Shown in pieces: positions 1-9,008 of a DNA stretch of 64,000 nt. Position numbers and translations under genes: made by a program. Under the pieces are notes generated by a model, which worked only from the letters and a program-made list of their open reading frames with translations, ran no database searches and was not told the origin of the DNA. The first letter of the stretch is position 1, and each line of letters starts with the position of its first letter. The stretch lies in NCBI RefSeq assembly GCF_963930865.1, contig NZ_CAWVOH010000001.1, forward strand, positions 765,815-829,814, read 5' to 3'. Origin of the DNA: Eupransor demetentiae (GTDB lineage Bacteria; Bacillota; Bacilli; Lactobacillales; Lactobacillaceae).

Positions 1-263
1 GTGGCATTTTTGGTAACATCTACCAAAGCGCCAATGGTCACAGCATTACTGAAATTTTCACCTGGACGGACCTGGGCAGCAACATGATTTACAACGTGAT
101 TGTCTTGTTGCTCTTCTTAGCAGAATTAACGGTGACGATTCGTCGCTTACACGACAGTGATCACTCCGGTTGGTGGGTGCTTCTACCAATCATCCCGGTA
201 TTGGGTTACTTCGCCCTACTCATTATGATGCTCTTCCCCGGCCGCTCAAACCGCTGGTCATAA
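1..263 (+). CDS. DUF805 family membrane protein, C-terminal part
   Basis: Only the last 86 residues are in the window; the reading frame is open from the left edge to TAA at 261-263. The DUF805 signature RRLHDSDHSGWW is followed by a hydrophobic segment (VLLPIIPVLGYFALLIMML) and a short polar tail ending in GRSNRWS, as usual for this family of small multi-spanning membrane proteins. The family's function is not known. It converges with pknB and the two share a terminator. The start and the N-terminal membrane spans lie outside the window. Confidence 0.85.
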   Translation, partial: GIFGNIYQSANGHSITEIFTWTDLGSNMIYNVIVLLLFLAELTVTIRRLHDSDHSGWWVLLPIIPVLGYFALLIMMLFPGRSNRWS

Positions 264-272
264 TCGCAAAAG

Positions 273-305
273 AAAAAGCCAAGCCTTAAAGGCTTGGCTT
301 TTTTT
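273..305. terminator. Bidirectional rho-independent terminator
   Basis: The inverted repeat AAGCCAAGCC / GGCTTGGCTT is flanked by A-runs on the left and T-runs on the right. It can therefore end both the DUF805 gene on the plus strand and the pknB operon on the minus strand. Confidence 0.9.
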
Positions 306-310
306 ATTGT

Positions 311-2200
311 CTAAAAGAGGTCTAAGGCGGTCCTGATGTTACTCTTCGAGCCGGAACTCGTTGAACCACCAGAACTATTATTATCACTACCGCCGTTACC
401 AGCGCCACCCCCATTATTGGATGGACTGGAATTGCTTGACGAAGCTTCAGAACCATCAGACAGTGTGACTTCTAAGGTTTGGTCAGAAGACATCTTACTG
501 TTGGCCTTTTGCGACTGGGAAATAACCTGGTTACGGGGCTTTTCACTCGCAATATAAGTGTAGTTGACCGTAATGTTATGGTTATTCTTCCAAGTTTCAA
601 CCACACTTTGGTCTTGACCAGTGAAGTCCGGTACCGTTACCTTAGCAGGTCCGGAAGAAACCACGAAGGTCACCGTCGTCGTGTTTGGATCAACGGCCGT
701 ACCAGCGTCAATTGACTGGGAAATAATCTTACCCGACGGTACATCGTTTGATGACTTCATCGTCTTTTTAACGGTGAAACCTTGGGCCGTCAATTGCGTT
801 GCAGTCGTACTGTAATCGGCATCAGTATAATCACCAAAGCGGATTGTCTGACCACCGGTTGAAACAATCAACTTAACCGTGGTGCCCTTGCGAACCCGGT
901 CACCGGCGGATGGATTAGTCCGAACAACTTGACCCTTGCTGACGGTCTTCGAAGTCGTTTGGACCACCACAGGGTCAACTTGCAGGTTAGCATTTTCCAA
1001 CTTTGCAATCGCTTGACTACGACTCATGTTGCTGACGTCAGGAACGGCCAAGTAGTTCGATTGGATTTTGGCAATTCCAAAAATCAAACCGAGCAGAACT
1101 AAGAGCGCACCGATGGCAATCAACCAGCGCTTGGGATCGTGATACTTGATACCGTTGGCTTTCAGGGTCTTACGAACATACTTTGGTGTTCGGTCAACGA
1201 GCTGCGCGATTTTCTTGACGGAATAGCCCTTGCGGCCATAGTCAATAATGTCGCTGACAACAGAACTTGGCTGGTCTTCCCGATCACCTTTATCTTGCAA
1301 ATCGGCCGGATTGGTCGTTGGCATAATCCGCGTTTCATCATCATGATTTGCGGCAACGAAGGGTTCTTCGTTTGCACGGCGAGGTGACAAAACCGTCTTC
1401 AAGTCGTCCGACATTTCCTCGGCAGAATCGTAACGGTCGGCCGGATCCTTCGCCGTGGCCTTCAAAACAACGTTTTCCAAAGCTTGGGGCACATCTGGAT
1501 CGAAGTCCCGTACGGAAGGCATTGGCATGGTAGCGTGCTTAAGGGCAACACTGGCCGCCGTTTCGCCTTCGTAGGGAACCCGGTTGGTTAACATCTGATA
1601 GAGGATAACCCCGAGGGCATAGATATCCGATTTAACCGAGGCCCCTTCCCCGCGCGTTTGCTCGGGGGAAATGTAATGAACGGAGCCAATCACCGTGTTG
1701 GTCTGGGTCAAATCTTGGCTTTCTTTTGCCATAGCGATGCCGAAATCAGTGATTTTAACCTGGCCATGCGTGTCAATCAAGACATTTTGTGGCTTCAAAT
1801 CACGGTGAATAATGCCGGCTTGATGGGCCACTTGAACGGCTTCCAAAATCTGTCGCATGATGTCGACGATTTCACGATAAGGAATTGGGAAGTTTTGGTT
1901 GATGTAATCCTTCAAATCCGTTCCATCAACGTATTCCATCACCAAGTAATTGGAGCCATCGTATTGGCCGACGTCGTAAGCTTGGACAATGTGGTCGTTA
2001 ACAAGGGCCGTTGCGGCTTTGGCTTCCCGCTGGAAGCGCTCTTCAAGATCCTTACGTCCCTGCAAGTCCAAACGCATAATTTTTAAAGTGACATCGCGAT
2101 CAAGGTATTGATCGTGAGCAAGATAGACGTTGGCCATACCGCCCCCACCGAGGGGGCGTACAATTTGGTATCGACCGTCAATCACAGTACCTGCTTGCAT
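311..2200 (-). CDS. pknB: Membrane Ser/Thr protein kinase with PASTA domains
   Basis: Hanks-type kinase that senses cell-wall muropeptides or lipid II through extracellular PASTA repeats. Visible parts (629 aa): Gly-rich loop GGGGMANVY (18-26), ATP lysine K40, catalytic HRDLKPQN (132-139), DFG (152-154), one membrane span (about 359-379), three PASTA repeats (about 385-586), and a Ser/Asn/Gly-rich tail. An unusual helix-turn-helix-like segment lies at about 317-352, before the membrane span. I start at the ATG at 2200, which has AGGATTGAGG just upstream and sits 8 nt after the prpC stop; an in-frame start at 2239 would overlap prpC and lacks a binding site. Last gene of the priA-fmt-rsmB-prpC-pknB cluster; the often linked rsgA and rpe do not follow. 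Confidence 0.96.
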   Translation of the reverse strand: MQAGTVIDGRYQIVRPLGGGGMANVYLAHDQYLDRDVTLKIMRLDLQGRKDLEERFQREAKAATALVNDHIVQAYDVGQYDGSNYLVMEYVDGTDLKDYINQNFPIPYREIVDIMRQILEAVQVAHQAGIIHRDLKPQNVLIDTHGQVKITDFGIAMAKESQDLTQTNTVIGSVHYISPEQTRGEGASVKSDIYALGVILYQMLTNRVPYEGETAASVALKHATMPMPSVRDFDPDVPQALENVVLKATAKDPADRYDSAEEMSDDLKTVLSPRRANEEPFVAANHDDETRIMPTTNPADLQDKGDREDQPSSVVSDIIDYGRKGYSVKKIAQLVDRTPKYVRKTLKANGIKYHDPKRWLIAIGALLVLLGLIFGIAKIQSNYLAVPDVSNMSRSQAIAKLENANLQVDPVVVQTTSKTVSKGQVVRTNPSAGDRVRKGTTVKLIVSTGGQTIRFGDYTDADYSTTATQLTAQGFTVKKTMKSSNDVPSGKIISQSIDAGTAVDPNTTTVTFVVSSGPAKVTVPDFTGQDQSVVETWKNNHNITVNYTYIASEKPRNQVISQSQKANSKMSSDQTLEVTLSDGSEASSSNSSPSNNGGGAGNGGSDNNSSGGSTSSGSKSNIRTALDLF

Positions 2201-2207
2201 ATTAACC

Positions 2208-2954
2208 TCAATCCTTTCTGTCACTTGCAGCCTGATCACTCATCGCAATCAAGGCAGTAATATTGTCGGAAGCATCCCGTCGGTTGGCCTCATCAATCAA
2301 CTCATCCACCCGCTCTTGTAAGGGCTGGTTGGAAGAAATAATGGCGGCCATTTCGTGATCCGTCAGGGCCTTAGGCAAGCCATCCGAGGTCAGGAAAATA
2401 ATGTCATTCTTTTCCAATTGATGTTGATGATATTCCAAATCGATTTGGTTATTAACGCCGACGTAACGCGTAATGCTGTTGGCTTCCGGCAGCTTGGCAT
2501 CGTAATCCTTGCCATCCTGTCGCGCCAGTTCGTTGCGCAACGTGTGGTCAAAGGACAACTGCGTCAAACGCTGATCACGAACGTAGTAGGCTTTTGAATC
2601 ACCAGCGTTAGCGACCAAAAGCTGATTACCGACGACGACAGCCAAAACGATAGTCGTCGCCATGTTGGCCGTTGCCTGATGATTCTGACCGACTTCAATC
2701 ACCGTTTCATTGGCTTGAGCAATCGTCTTGTCGAGCCAATCCTTGATTTCGTCTAGCAAAGTTAAAGTCGTCAACTGCCAGGCTTCACCAAGAAAGTGAA
2801 TGACGAGCTGACTGGCCTGCTGACTACCGGGATTGGATGCGACGCCGTCAGCAACAAGCATCAACGGAATATTATTTTGATTGTAGTAAGCCCCCACGGC
2901 GTCCTGATTATTCTGCCGTTGGGCACCCTTATCGGTACGATAAGCAATGATCAT
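2208..2954 (-). CDS. prpC: PP2C-type protein phosphatase, partner of PknB
   Basis: Metal-dependent Ser/Thr phosphatase that reverses PknB phosphorylation in the cytoplasm. The 248-aa protein shows the PP2C motifs RQNNQD near residue 14, LVADG near 34, ANAGDSKAYYV in the middle, LTSDGLPKALTD and the C-terminal DNITALI. After the metal-binding Asp, the usual GMGGH stretch reads GVASN, which is a deviation from the family. It lies 5 nt after rsmB and 8 nt before pknB, so the three are very likely cotranscribed and translationally coupled. Confidence 0.95.
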   Translation of the reverse strand: MIIAYRTDKGAQRQNNQDAVGAYYNQNNIPLMLVADGVASNPGSQQASQLVIHFLGEAWQLTTLTLLDEIKDWLDKTIAQANETVIEVGQNHQATANMATTIVLAVVVGNQLLVANAGDSKAYYVRDQRLTQLSFDHTLRNELARQDGKDYDAKLPEANSITRYVGVNNQIDLEYHQHQLEKNDIIFLTSDGLPKALTDHEMAAIISSNQPLQERVDELIDEANRRDASDNITALIAMSDQAASDRKD

Positions 2955-2959
2955 AAAAT

Positions 2960-4303
2960 TTACTCTCTGTGCTTGAATGCGGCCAAGAAGAAGCCATCCG
3001 TCTGATAATCATCGGGATAAATGTGCAAGGCGGCTTCTGTACGGTCAGCCTTAAGATTTTTAGACGTCTGTACGGGAATTTGTTCAAAATCAGGATTGTC
3101 CGCTAAGAATTGGGCGACCACCTGGTCATTTTCCTGTGGCAAAATCGTACAAGTGCTATAGACCATGATACCATTTTGGCTCAAAACCTGACTAGCGGCG
3201 GACAAAATGCTTAATTGCAACTTCGCCAAACTTTCCACGTCTGCTAACGACTTTTCGTAGCGAATTTCCGGCTTACGACGGAGCAGCCCCAAACCAGAAC
3301 AAGGTGCATCGACCAAGATGCGGTCGTATTTTTCGGTCAAAGTTTCAGGAATCTTGCGGGCATCGAGTTTCTTCACTTGAATCTGCTCTGAAAGTCCCAA
3401 ACGCTCGGCATTTTGTTCAATTAATTTGAGCTTGTGGTCGTGAATATCAAGGGCCAAAACCTGGCCATCAGCTGGCAAGTTTTCAGCGATTTGCGTGGTT
3501 TTACCGCCAGGAGCGGCCGCCACGTCCAAAGCCTGCTTAACCTGCTCGTTAACTTGCAGTGCTTCAACAGGCAGCATAGCACTTTCATCCTGAATGGTAA
3601 TCAAGCCCAGCTTGTAGGCCTTACTGTGCACAACTGAATTTTTTCCTTTAATCACAAGGCCTTCAGCAGCCACCGGAGAGGCTTCAACTTCGTAACCCTC
3701 TTCGGTTAATAGCTGGCGAACTTCCCTAGGGGTCGCCTTCTTTAGGTTAACGCGCACCGACTGGTGCGGTGCTTGGTTAATGGCCTGCAAGATGGCCGTG
3801 ACCTTATCCAAACCCAGGCTTTCTTCAAGTTCACTAATGAGCCAAGTGGGCACCGAATATTCAACGGATAGACGTTCCACGGGGTCTTTGATTTGCTTAA
3901 AATCGGGTAAACCTTGGCGGTCAATTTGGTGCAAAATCGCCGTGACAAACTTGGTCGTCCCGCTGTGACCTAGCTTTTTGGCCACTTCAATGCTTTCGTT
4001 AAAAACGGCATGCTTGGGAACTTTATCCAACATTTGCCACTGGTACAAGGCACTATATAGCAGTTCCCGTACCCAGTTATCGAGCTTTTTACCCGCAATA
4101 AAGGGTTGCAACCAGTAGGCTAGGGTCAAACGATGTTGGATGACGCCGTAGACCAAATTAGTCAGCAAATGACGATTAGCGAGCGAAAGCTCGTTTTTCT
4201 TGATGACCTGATTAAGTTGTAGATTCGAATAAGCCCCCTCTTTAACACGGGACAGGGTCTGTACCGCTAAAATTCGGGGGTTATCACTTTGTACTTTTTT
4301 CAT
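2960..4303 (-). CDS. rsmB: 16S rRNA (cytosine-967-C5)-methyltransferase
   Basis: SAM-dependent methyltransferase that makes m5C967 in 16S rRNA. The N-terminal NusB-like RNA-binding domain (about 1-150, starting NPRILAVQTLSRV) is followed by the Rossmann methyltransferase domain with SAM motif DVAAAPGGKT, the DAPCSGLGLLRRKPEIRY block and the catalytic YSTCT; both conserved cysteines are present. At 447 aa it has family length. The ATG at 4303-4301 overlaps the fmt stop as TAATG, which decides the start against an in-frame start 27 nt upstream. Confidence 0.96.
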   Translation of the reverse strand: MKKVQSDNPRILAVQTLSRVKEGAYSNLQLNQVIKKNELSLANRHLLTNLVYGVIQHRLTLAYWLQPFIAGKKLDNWVRELLYSALYQWQMLDKVPKHAVFNESIEVAKKLGHSGTTKFVTAILHQIDRQGLPDFKQIKDPVERLSVEYSVPTWLISELEESLGLDKVTAILQAINQAPHQSVRVNLKKATPREVRQLLTEEGYEVEASPVAAEGLVIKGKNSVVHSKAYKLGLITIQDESAMLPVEALQVNEQVKQALDVAAAPGGKTTQIAENLPADGQVLALDIHDHKLKLIEQNAERLGLSEQIQVKKLDARKIPETLTEKYDRILVDAPCSGLGLLRRKPEIRYEKSLADVESLAKLQLSILSAASQVLSQNGIMVYSTCTILPQENDQVVAQFLADNPDFEQIPVQTSKNLKADRTEAALHIYPDDYQTDGFFLAAFKHRE

Positions 4304-5271
4304 TATTCCTCGATGTGGTCTTGGGCCCACTGGTCACCAACGGTAAGATCACGACCTGCACCGTTTAGATAGGCCGTGATATCCATCACGCCCTTACCGG
4401 CCGGCTGCAAACGTTCGATGGCTAGAGTGGTGCCATCGGCTGCCGCCACAATTAATTGCTTTTTACTACGTTCAACAATTTGACCAGGAGCCTTTTGCGT
4501 CTTCTCGCTCAATGGCTTAACTTGAACCAGCTTGACGCGCTGGCCGTCAACTTCAACGAAGGCCGGATGAGTTGGGTAAAGACCACGAATGTGCCAGTCC
4601 AGCTGCTGAGCGCTTTCCTTGCCAAAATTCAAAAATTGTTGTTCGTGAGAAATATTTGGTGAGAATGAAACTTCAGCCTCATCTTGGGCAACAGGTTGAA
4701 TGTCGCCTGTTGCAATCTTAGGCAAGGTGGCCATCATCAGGTCACGAGCAGCCAAGCCAAGCTTATCAAACATGGTGCCCACGTTATCTTTGTCGGTAAT
4801 CGGCACCTTAATGACGTCAATAACATCCCCGGCATCCATCTTCTTGACCATGTACATGATGGAAACGCCGGTTTCAGCGTCGCCATTCATGATGGCATAG
4901 TGAACTGGAGCACCACCACGATACTTTGGCAAGAGAGAAGCATGGGCATTAACCGCTGCAATTTTAGCCGCAGCCAAAAGCTTGTCCGGCAGGAATTGGC
5001 CAAAGGCCGCCGTAATAATAAAATCAGGCTGCCATTCTACGATTTGGTCCATTTCAGGTGAACCAGAAATCTTTTCCGGTTGCAAAACAGTCAAACCAGC
5101 AGCCAAGGCCGCTTCCTTGATTGGACTCGGGGTCAGCTTACGCTTACGTCCCTGAGGGCGGTCCGGTTGAGTAACAACGCCCAAAATATCATATTGATCT
5201 GAAGCCACCAAAGCTTCTAAGAGGGGAACGCCGAAAGCTGGCGTGCCCATAAAGACTACCCGATAGGTCAT
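4303..5271 (-). CDS. fmt: Methionyl-tRNA formyltransferase
   Basis: Transfers the formyl group of 10-formyl-THF to Met-tRNA(fMet) for translation initiation. The 322-aa protein has MGTPAFGVPLLEAL at the N-terminus, the folate-site loop with NAHASLLPKYRGGAP (Asn, His, and the SLLPKYRG block), TGVSIM, and a C-terminal tRNA-binding domain. The start ATG at 5271 has GAGGAAG at ideal spacing; the ATG at 5286 overlaps that ribosome binding site and is unlikely. Between priA and rsmB in the usual order. Confidence 0.96.
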   Translation of the reverse strand: MTYRVVFMGTPAFGVPLLEALVASDQYDILGVVTQPDRPQGRKRKLTPSPIKEAALAAGLTVLQPEKISGSPEMDQIVEWQPDFIITAAFGQFLPDKLLAAAKIAAVNAHASLLPKYRGGAPVHYAIMNGDAETGVSIMYMVKKMDAGDVIDVIKVPITDKDNVGTMFDKLGLAARDLMMATLPKIATGDIQPVAQDEAEVSFSPNISHEQQFLNFGKESAQQLDWHIRGLYPTHPAFVEVDGQRVKLVQVKPLSEKTQKAPGQIVERSKKQLIVAAADGTTLAIERLQPAGKGVMDITAYLNGAGRDLTVGDQWAQDHIEE

Positions 5272-5347
5272 GTTTAACTTCCTCATTTGTTTAAAAGTAC
5301 TGATTAAATCAGTCCATTCCTGCTGCCAATTATACCAGAATTCCGCT

Positions 5348-7765
5348 TTACATAAAGGACAGCGGGTTACGAATCACGTTGAGTTGCAGGCCGTTTTTAG
5401 CCTTTTGCGCACGGTCAGCCAACTCGTGTAAAAAGCCGTCCATTTCGTGATCATCTTTTAACTTGAGCAAGATTTGGAAATAGTAGCGATTCTTTAATTT
5501 TGCAATGGGCTGGGGCGAAGGACCGAGTTGAATCACATTGTTTGGTATGCGTTTCTTAAGCCAGCGGCCAACTTGGGCTGCCTGCAAGGCGACTTGATTT
5601 TCTTCTGGCGCTGACATTTGAATCTGAACCGTATAGAAATATGGCGGGTACTGGCCGGCATGACGAATAGCCATCTCTTGGCGATAAAAGCCTTCGTAGT
5701 CATGCTTTTGGGCATAAGTAATGGCGTAGTGCTCGGGGTTAAAGGTTTGAATAACCACCTCACCCTTGGCCTCGTGGCGACCGGCGCGACCGGCAACCTG
5801 AGTGAGCAATTGAAAGGTTCTCTCCGCCGCATGAAAGTCGGGTAAGCCCAAACTCGTATCGGCATTCAACACCCCGACTAGCGTCACATCTGGAAAATCC
5901 AAACCCTTAGCAACCATCTGCGTCCCGAGCAAAATGTCGGCCTCGCCCTGCCCAAAACGCTGTAAAGCTTTGGCCAAGGAACCCTTTTTGCGGGTCGTGT
6001 CCTGGTCAATGCGAATGACCCGAGCAGATGGGAAAAGATCCATCAACTCGGCTTCCGCCTTCTGGGTGCCCGTGCCGTAATAACGGATTCGTTTAGAGCC
6101 ACAGGCCGGACAAATTTGTGGAATCGGTTCTTGATAGCCGCAGTAATGGCATTTCAAGGTGTGCGTATCCATGTGCAGGGTCATGGCCAGATTACAGTTT
6201 GGATCGCGTGGCACAAAGCCACAGTCCCGACACATTACGAAACTCGAGTAACCGCGTCGATTCAACAGCAAAACCATTTGCTCTTTTCGGTCTAGACGGG
6301 CCTGAATTTTATTCCGTAAACTCGTTGAAAAATTGGTATCCGGCTGGTCGGCCATCGATTCTTTCATGTCAACGATTTCGACTTTGGGCAGTTCTGCACC
6401 GCCGGCTCGTTTCGTCAACATGAGATGCTGATAAACACCCTTTTGGGCGCGGGAACGACTTTCCAATGAAGGCGTCGCCGAACCTAAAATAACAGGAATG
6501 TCATGGTAAGCAGCCCGCCATAAGGCGACATCGCGAGCGTTATAGCGCGGATTATCCGCCTGCTGGTAGGAAGTCTCGTGTTCTTCGTCCACGATAATCA
6601 AGCCCAAGTTAGTCAAGGGAGCAAAAACTGCCGAACGAGCGCCGACCACAACCTGAACATCGCCACGTTCAGTCCGCCGCCATTCGTCGTAGCGCTCCCC
6701 CTCTGAAAGACCGGAATGCAAAACCGCCGTTTTGTTGCCAAAGCGAGCTCGCACGCGCTCTAGCATCTGTGGTGTCAGGGCAATTTCTGGAACGAGAAAA
6801 AGAACGGTCTTGCCGGACTTTAGTACTTCGGCGGCTGCTTGAAGATAGACCTCGGTTTTACCAGAGCCGGTAATCCCTTCGAGCAGGAAGGGTTGATAAG
6901 TTTGGGCATGGGCAGCGCCAATCACCGCTTCGTAGGCAGCTTCTTGTTCAGGATTTAATTGGTGCCATTGCTGACCAGATTCGATGGCAGTACCGGCTGG
7001 TCGACGCAAGAGCTCAACATCAGTGGCCTGCAACCAGCCTTTCTTAACACCAGCTTGCAAGGTGGCTGTTGAAAAATCAGCCATCTCCTGCAGTTCTTTT
7101 TTGGTAAAGGTTTGGCCTTGATTTTCGAGGATAAAGTCCAGCAAGTGCTTTTGCTGCTTGGCGTTGGCGCGTAATTGCCCGGCAGCTTCTTCCAAAAACT
7201 CGCTGTCGGCTGAAAGCTGATAAGCTCGTTGCTTTTTAATACGGCCACGGTTAGCAATAATCGGTTCGATTGAAAGCCAGCCTTCGGCTGCTAATTGCTT
7301 TAGCTGACGCCACTGCTTGGGCGTAAATTTGCTCAATTTCACGTCACGTTCTTGCTGGCCCTCCAAATACTCAACCCGGATATCATCCGACAAATCGGCT
7401 TTTTCCAGCTTCAAACGTTGCTGATAATCGGCCTTCAAAGAATTGGGTAACATACTTTGCAAAATCGTAATCCGAAAAGCAAAAATGTCTTCGGCCAACT
7501 CGGCAGAAAGCTGGACCAGTTCGGGCGAAAGCACCGGCTCCAGGTCCAAGCTGGTCGTCACCTCTTTAAGTTCCTCAGCAGCGACATCGCTCTTGTCCGT
7601 CAAGGCGACCACAAAACCCATGACCTGGCGATGACCAAAGGGCACAATTACCCGCATCCCCGGCTGAACTTGCCCCTGCAAATCGGCCGGTAAAGCATAT
7701 GTATAAGGGCGGTTGGTCTGCATCGTAGGCACATCAACAATTATTTGAGCATAACGAGTAGCCAT
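5348..7765 (-). CDS. priA: Primosomal protein N' (replication restart helicase)
   Basis: Superfamily 2 DNA helicase that reloads the replisome at stalled forks. The 805-aa protein has the N-terminal 3'-DNA-binding domain, Walker A GITGSGKTEVY, DEEH box (IIVDEEHETSY), SATPS motif, and a zinc-binding insert with cysteine pairs (CRDCGFVPRDPNC, CHYCGYQ, CPACG). The start has AAAGGAGGAG upstream. Directly follows nadR after 19 nt. Usually preceded by gmk, rpoZ and coaBC in Firmicutes; these are not here. Confidence 0.97.
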   Translation of the reverse strand: MATRYAQIIVDVPTMQTNRPYTYALPADLQGQVQPGMRVIVPFGHRQVMGFVVALTDKSDVAAEELKEVTTSLDLEPVLSPELVQLSAELAEDIFAFRITILQSMLPNSLKADYQQRLKLEKADLSDDIRVEYLEGQQERDVKLSKFTPKQWRQLKQLAAEGWLSIEPIIANRGRIKKQRAYQLSADSEFLEEAAGQLRANAKQQKHLLDFILENQGQTFTKKELQEMADFSTATLQAGVKKGWLQATDVELLRRPAGTAIESGQQWHQLNPEQEAAYEAVIGAAHAQTYQPFLLEGITGSGKTEVYLQAAAEVLKSGKTVLFLVPEIALTPQMLERVRARFGNKTAVLHSGLSEGERYDEWRRTERGDVQVVVGARSAVFAPLTNLGLIIVDEEHETSYQQADNPRYNARDVALWRAAYHDIPVILGSATPSLESRSRAQKGVYQHLMLTKRAGGAELPKVEIVDMKESMADQPDTNFSTSLRNKIQARLDRKEQMVLLLNRRGYSSFVMCRDCGFVPRDPNCNLAMTLHMDTHTLKCHYCGYQEPIPQICPACGSKRIRYYGTGTQKAEAELMDLFPSARVIRIDQDTTRKKGSLAKALQRFGQGEADILLGTQMVAKGLDFPDVTLVGVLNADTSLGLPDFHAAERTFQLLTQVAGRAGRHEAKGEVVIQTFNPEHYAITYAQKHDYEGFYRQEMAIRHAGQYPPYFYTVQIQMSAPEENQVALQAAQVGRWLKKRIPNNVIQLGPSPQPIAKLKNRYYFQILLKLKDDHEMDGFLHELADRAQKAKNGLQLNVIRNPLSFM

Positions 7766-7784
7766 CCGCTCCTCCTTTCAAAAC

Positions 7785-8921
7785 TTAAATGTGTTTTAGG
7801 TTAATGCCAATGCGTTCCTGAATGGCATCCAAAGCCTGCATGTAGCGGGCATAGTAGCCGCCAAAATCAGTCTTGTCGCCCTCATCATCAAGAATCACAG
7901 CCCGATCCATGAAGCCGTAATGCCCCAGGATTTCAAGCAATTTCTTGTGGAAAAGCAAGCGCTCATCAGGGTCAACATGGCTAAAGTCAGCGCCAGTGGC
8001 CTGACTAAGCGAAGTCAAAGGTGGAATAATCAAAATCAAATCAATTTCCTCTTCGGAAATCGTATTATCAAATAAGGCCTGTAACTGGGCGTTTTCTTCC
8101 ATGGACAAGAACATTTGCGCGCGGGCCATGGTCATCATGGCATCGGAATCAAAAATCGTTAAACCGTTGTTGGCCGGCGAATTGATTTCAGAAGAATTGG
8201 CATCGTACTGACCTTGAATAATCCGCATGTAATCTTTAAGACCCAATTCATTATCCCGAACGTTGGATTCTTCTTGATACTGGCGGAAAAATTCAATTGA
8301 AAATGGTGAGTTCGAAGTACGGGCCAAGCGACGAACCAAGGTCGACTTACCCGTACCGGGCGCCCCCATGACGGTAATCTTTTTGGCAAAATGGCGGCGG
8401 AAAACACGGTTGATGTAGTCCCAGTTTTTAAGCGGATCCTTACGGATTTCCGTTGCCGAAACCTTCAAAATGGTACGGTCCATCAAGGATACGGAGAAGT
8501 TCCCCTGGTCCGCCAGAAGTTCTTCCAGCTTCTCTTTGTAGTCTTCCTCGCCCGTGTAAAGCGTGATATGGGCGTCGGGATCAACGATGTTACGCTTAAT
8601 TGTTTTGACCAAGAGTTCGGTCCATTCATGCCAGCCATTCGGCATTTCTGGGATATTGTCCTCGTTGATGTAATCAACCTTAATCGCTGGCTCGTCGTTA
8701 AAGGCTTCGCGTAAGTAACGGAAGCGCTTTTCGACTGGTAAACCAATTTGGTCCCCACGGTCACCCGTGTAGCCAGAAGCAATCACGACTACCCCATCGT
8801 TCAGCGCCGCCGCCTTATAGATTTCAGCCTGATGTCCAATGTGCATTGGCGCCAGAGTTCCGAAAAAGACGCCGATGCGCTTCCCCTTCAAGCTTTCCTT
8901 AACCAAATTTTCCTTAACCAT
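7785..8921 (-). CDS. nadR: NadR-type NMN adenylyltransferase / ribosylnicotinamide kinase
   Basis: Bifunctional salvage enzyme that phosphorylates nicotinamide riboside and adenylylates NMN to give NAD. The 378-aa protein has an N-terminal nucleotidyltransferase domain (GVFFGTLAPMHIGH at 17-30; VSATEIRKDP near 150) and a C-terminal kinase domain with Walker A GAPGTGKST. It lacks the N-terminal DNA-binding domain of the enterobacterial NadR, so it is an enzyme only. AAAGGAC lies 6 nt before the ATG. It suggests that the organism uses exogenous pyridine ribosides. The link with priA appears to be positional only. Confidence 0.9.
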   Translation of the reverse strand: MVKENLVKESLKGKRIGVFFGTLAPMHIGHQAEIYKAAALNDGVVVIASGYTGDRGDQIGLPVEKRFRYLREAFNDEPAIKVDYINEDNIPEMPNGWHEWTELLVKTIKRNIVDPDAHITLYTGEEDYKEKLEELLADQGNFSVSLMDRTILKVSATEIRKDPLKNWDYINRVFRRHFAKKITVMGAPGTGKSTLVRRLARTSNSPFSIEFFRQYQEESNVRDNELGLKDYMRIIQGQYDANSSEINSPANNGLTIFDSDAMMTMARAQMFLSMEENAQLQALFDNTISEEEIDLILIIPPLTSLSQATGADFSHVDPDERLLFHKKLLEILGHYGFMDRAVILDDEGDKTDFGGYYARYMQALDAIQERIGINLKHI

Positions 8922-8964
8922 GAGCCGTCCTTTTCTTCTTTTTCATGAAAATTTACGTGCTTCT

Positions 8965-8970
8965 ATTATA
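8965..8970 (-). promoter_or_regulatory. -10 box for nadR-priA cluster
   Basis: A perfect TATAAT on the minus strand lies about 45 nt before the nadR start, right after the terminator of the upstream DUF4097 operon. I see no good -35 box at normal spacing, so strength is uncertain. Confidence 0.5.
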
Positions 8971-9000
8971 ACAAAAAGCCAGTGAACGATTGTCCACTGA
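8970..9000 (-). terminator. Terminator of the PadR/DUF1700/DUF4097 operon
   Basis: On the minus strand an inverted repeat CAGTG...CACTG, with extra partial pairing in the loop, is followed by GGCTTTTTGTT. It separates this operon from nadR. Confidence 0.7.
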
Positions 9001-9008
9001 CTGTCATC

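Noticed and set aside
336..557. Plus-strand frame opposite the pknB tail
   Set aside because: It is the antisense of low-complexity Ser/Gly codons, giving Leu/Pro runs; no ribosome binding site and no similarity.
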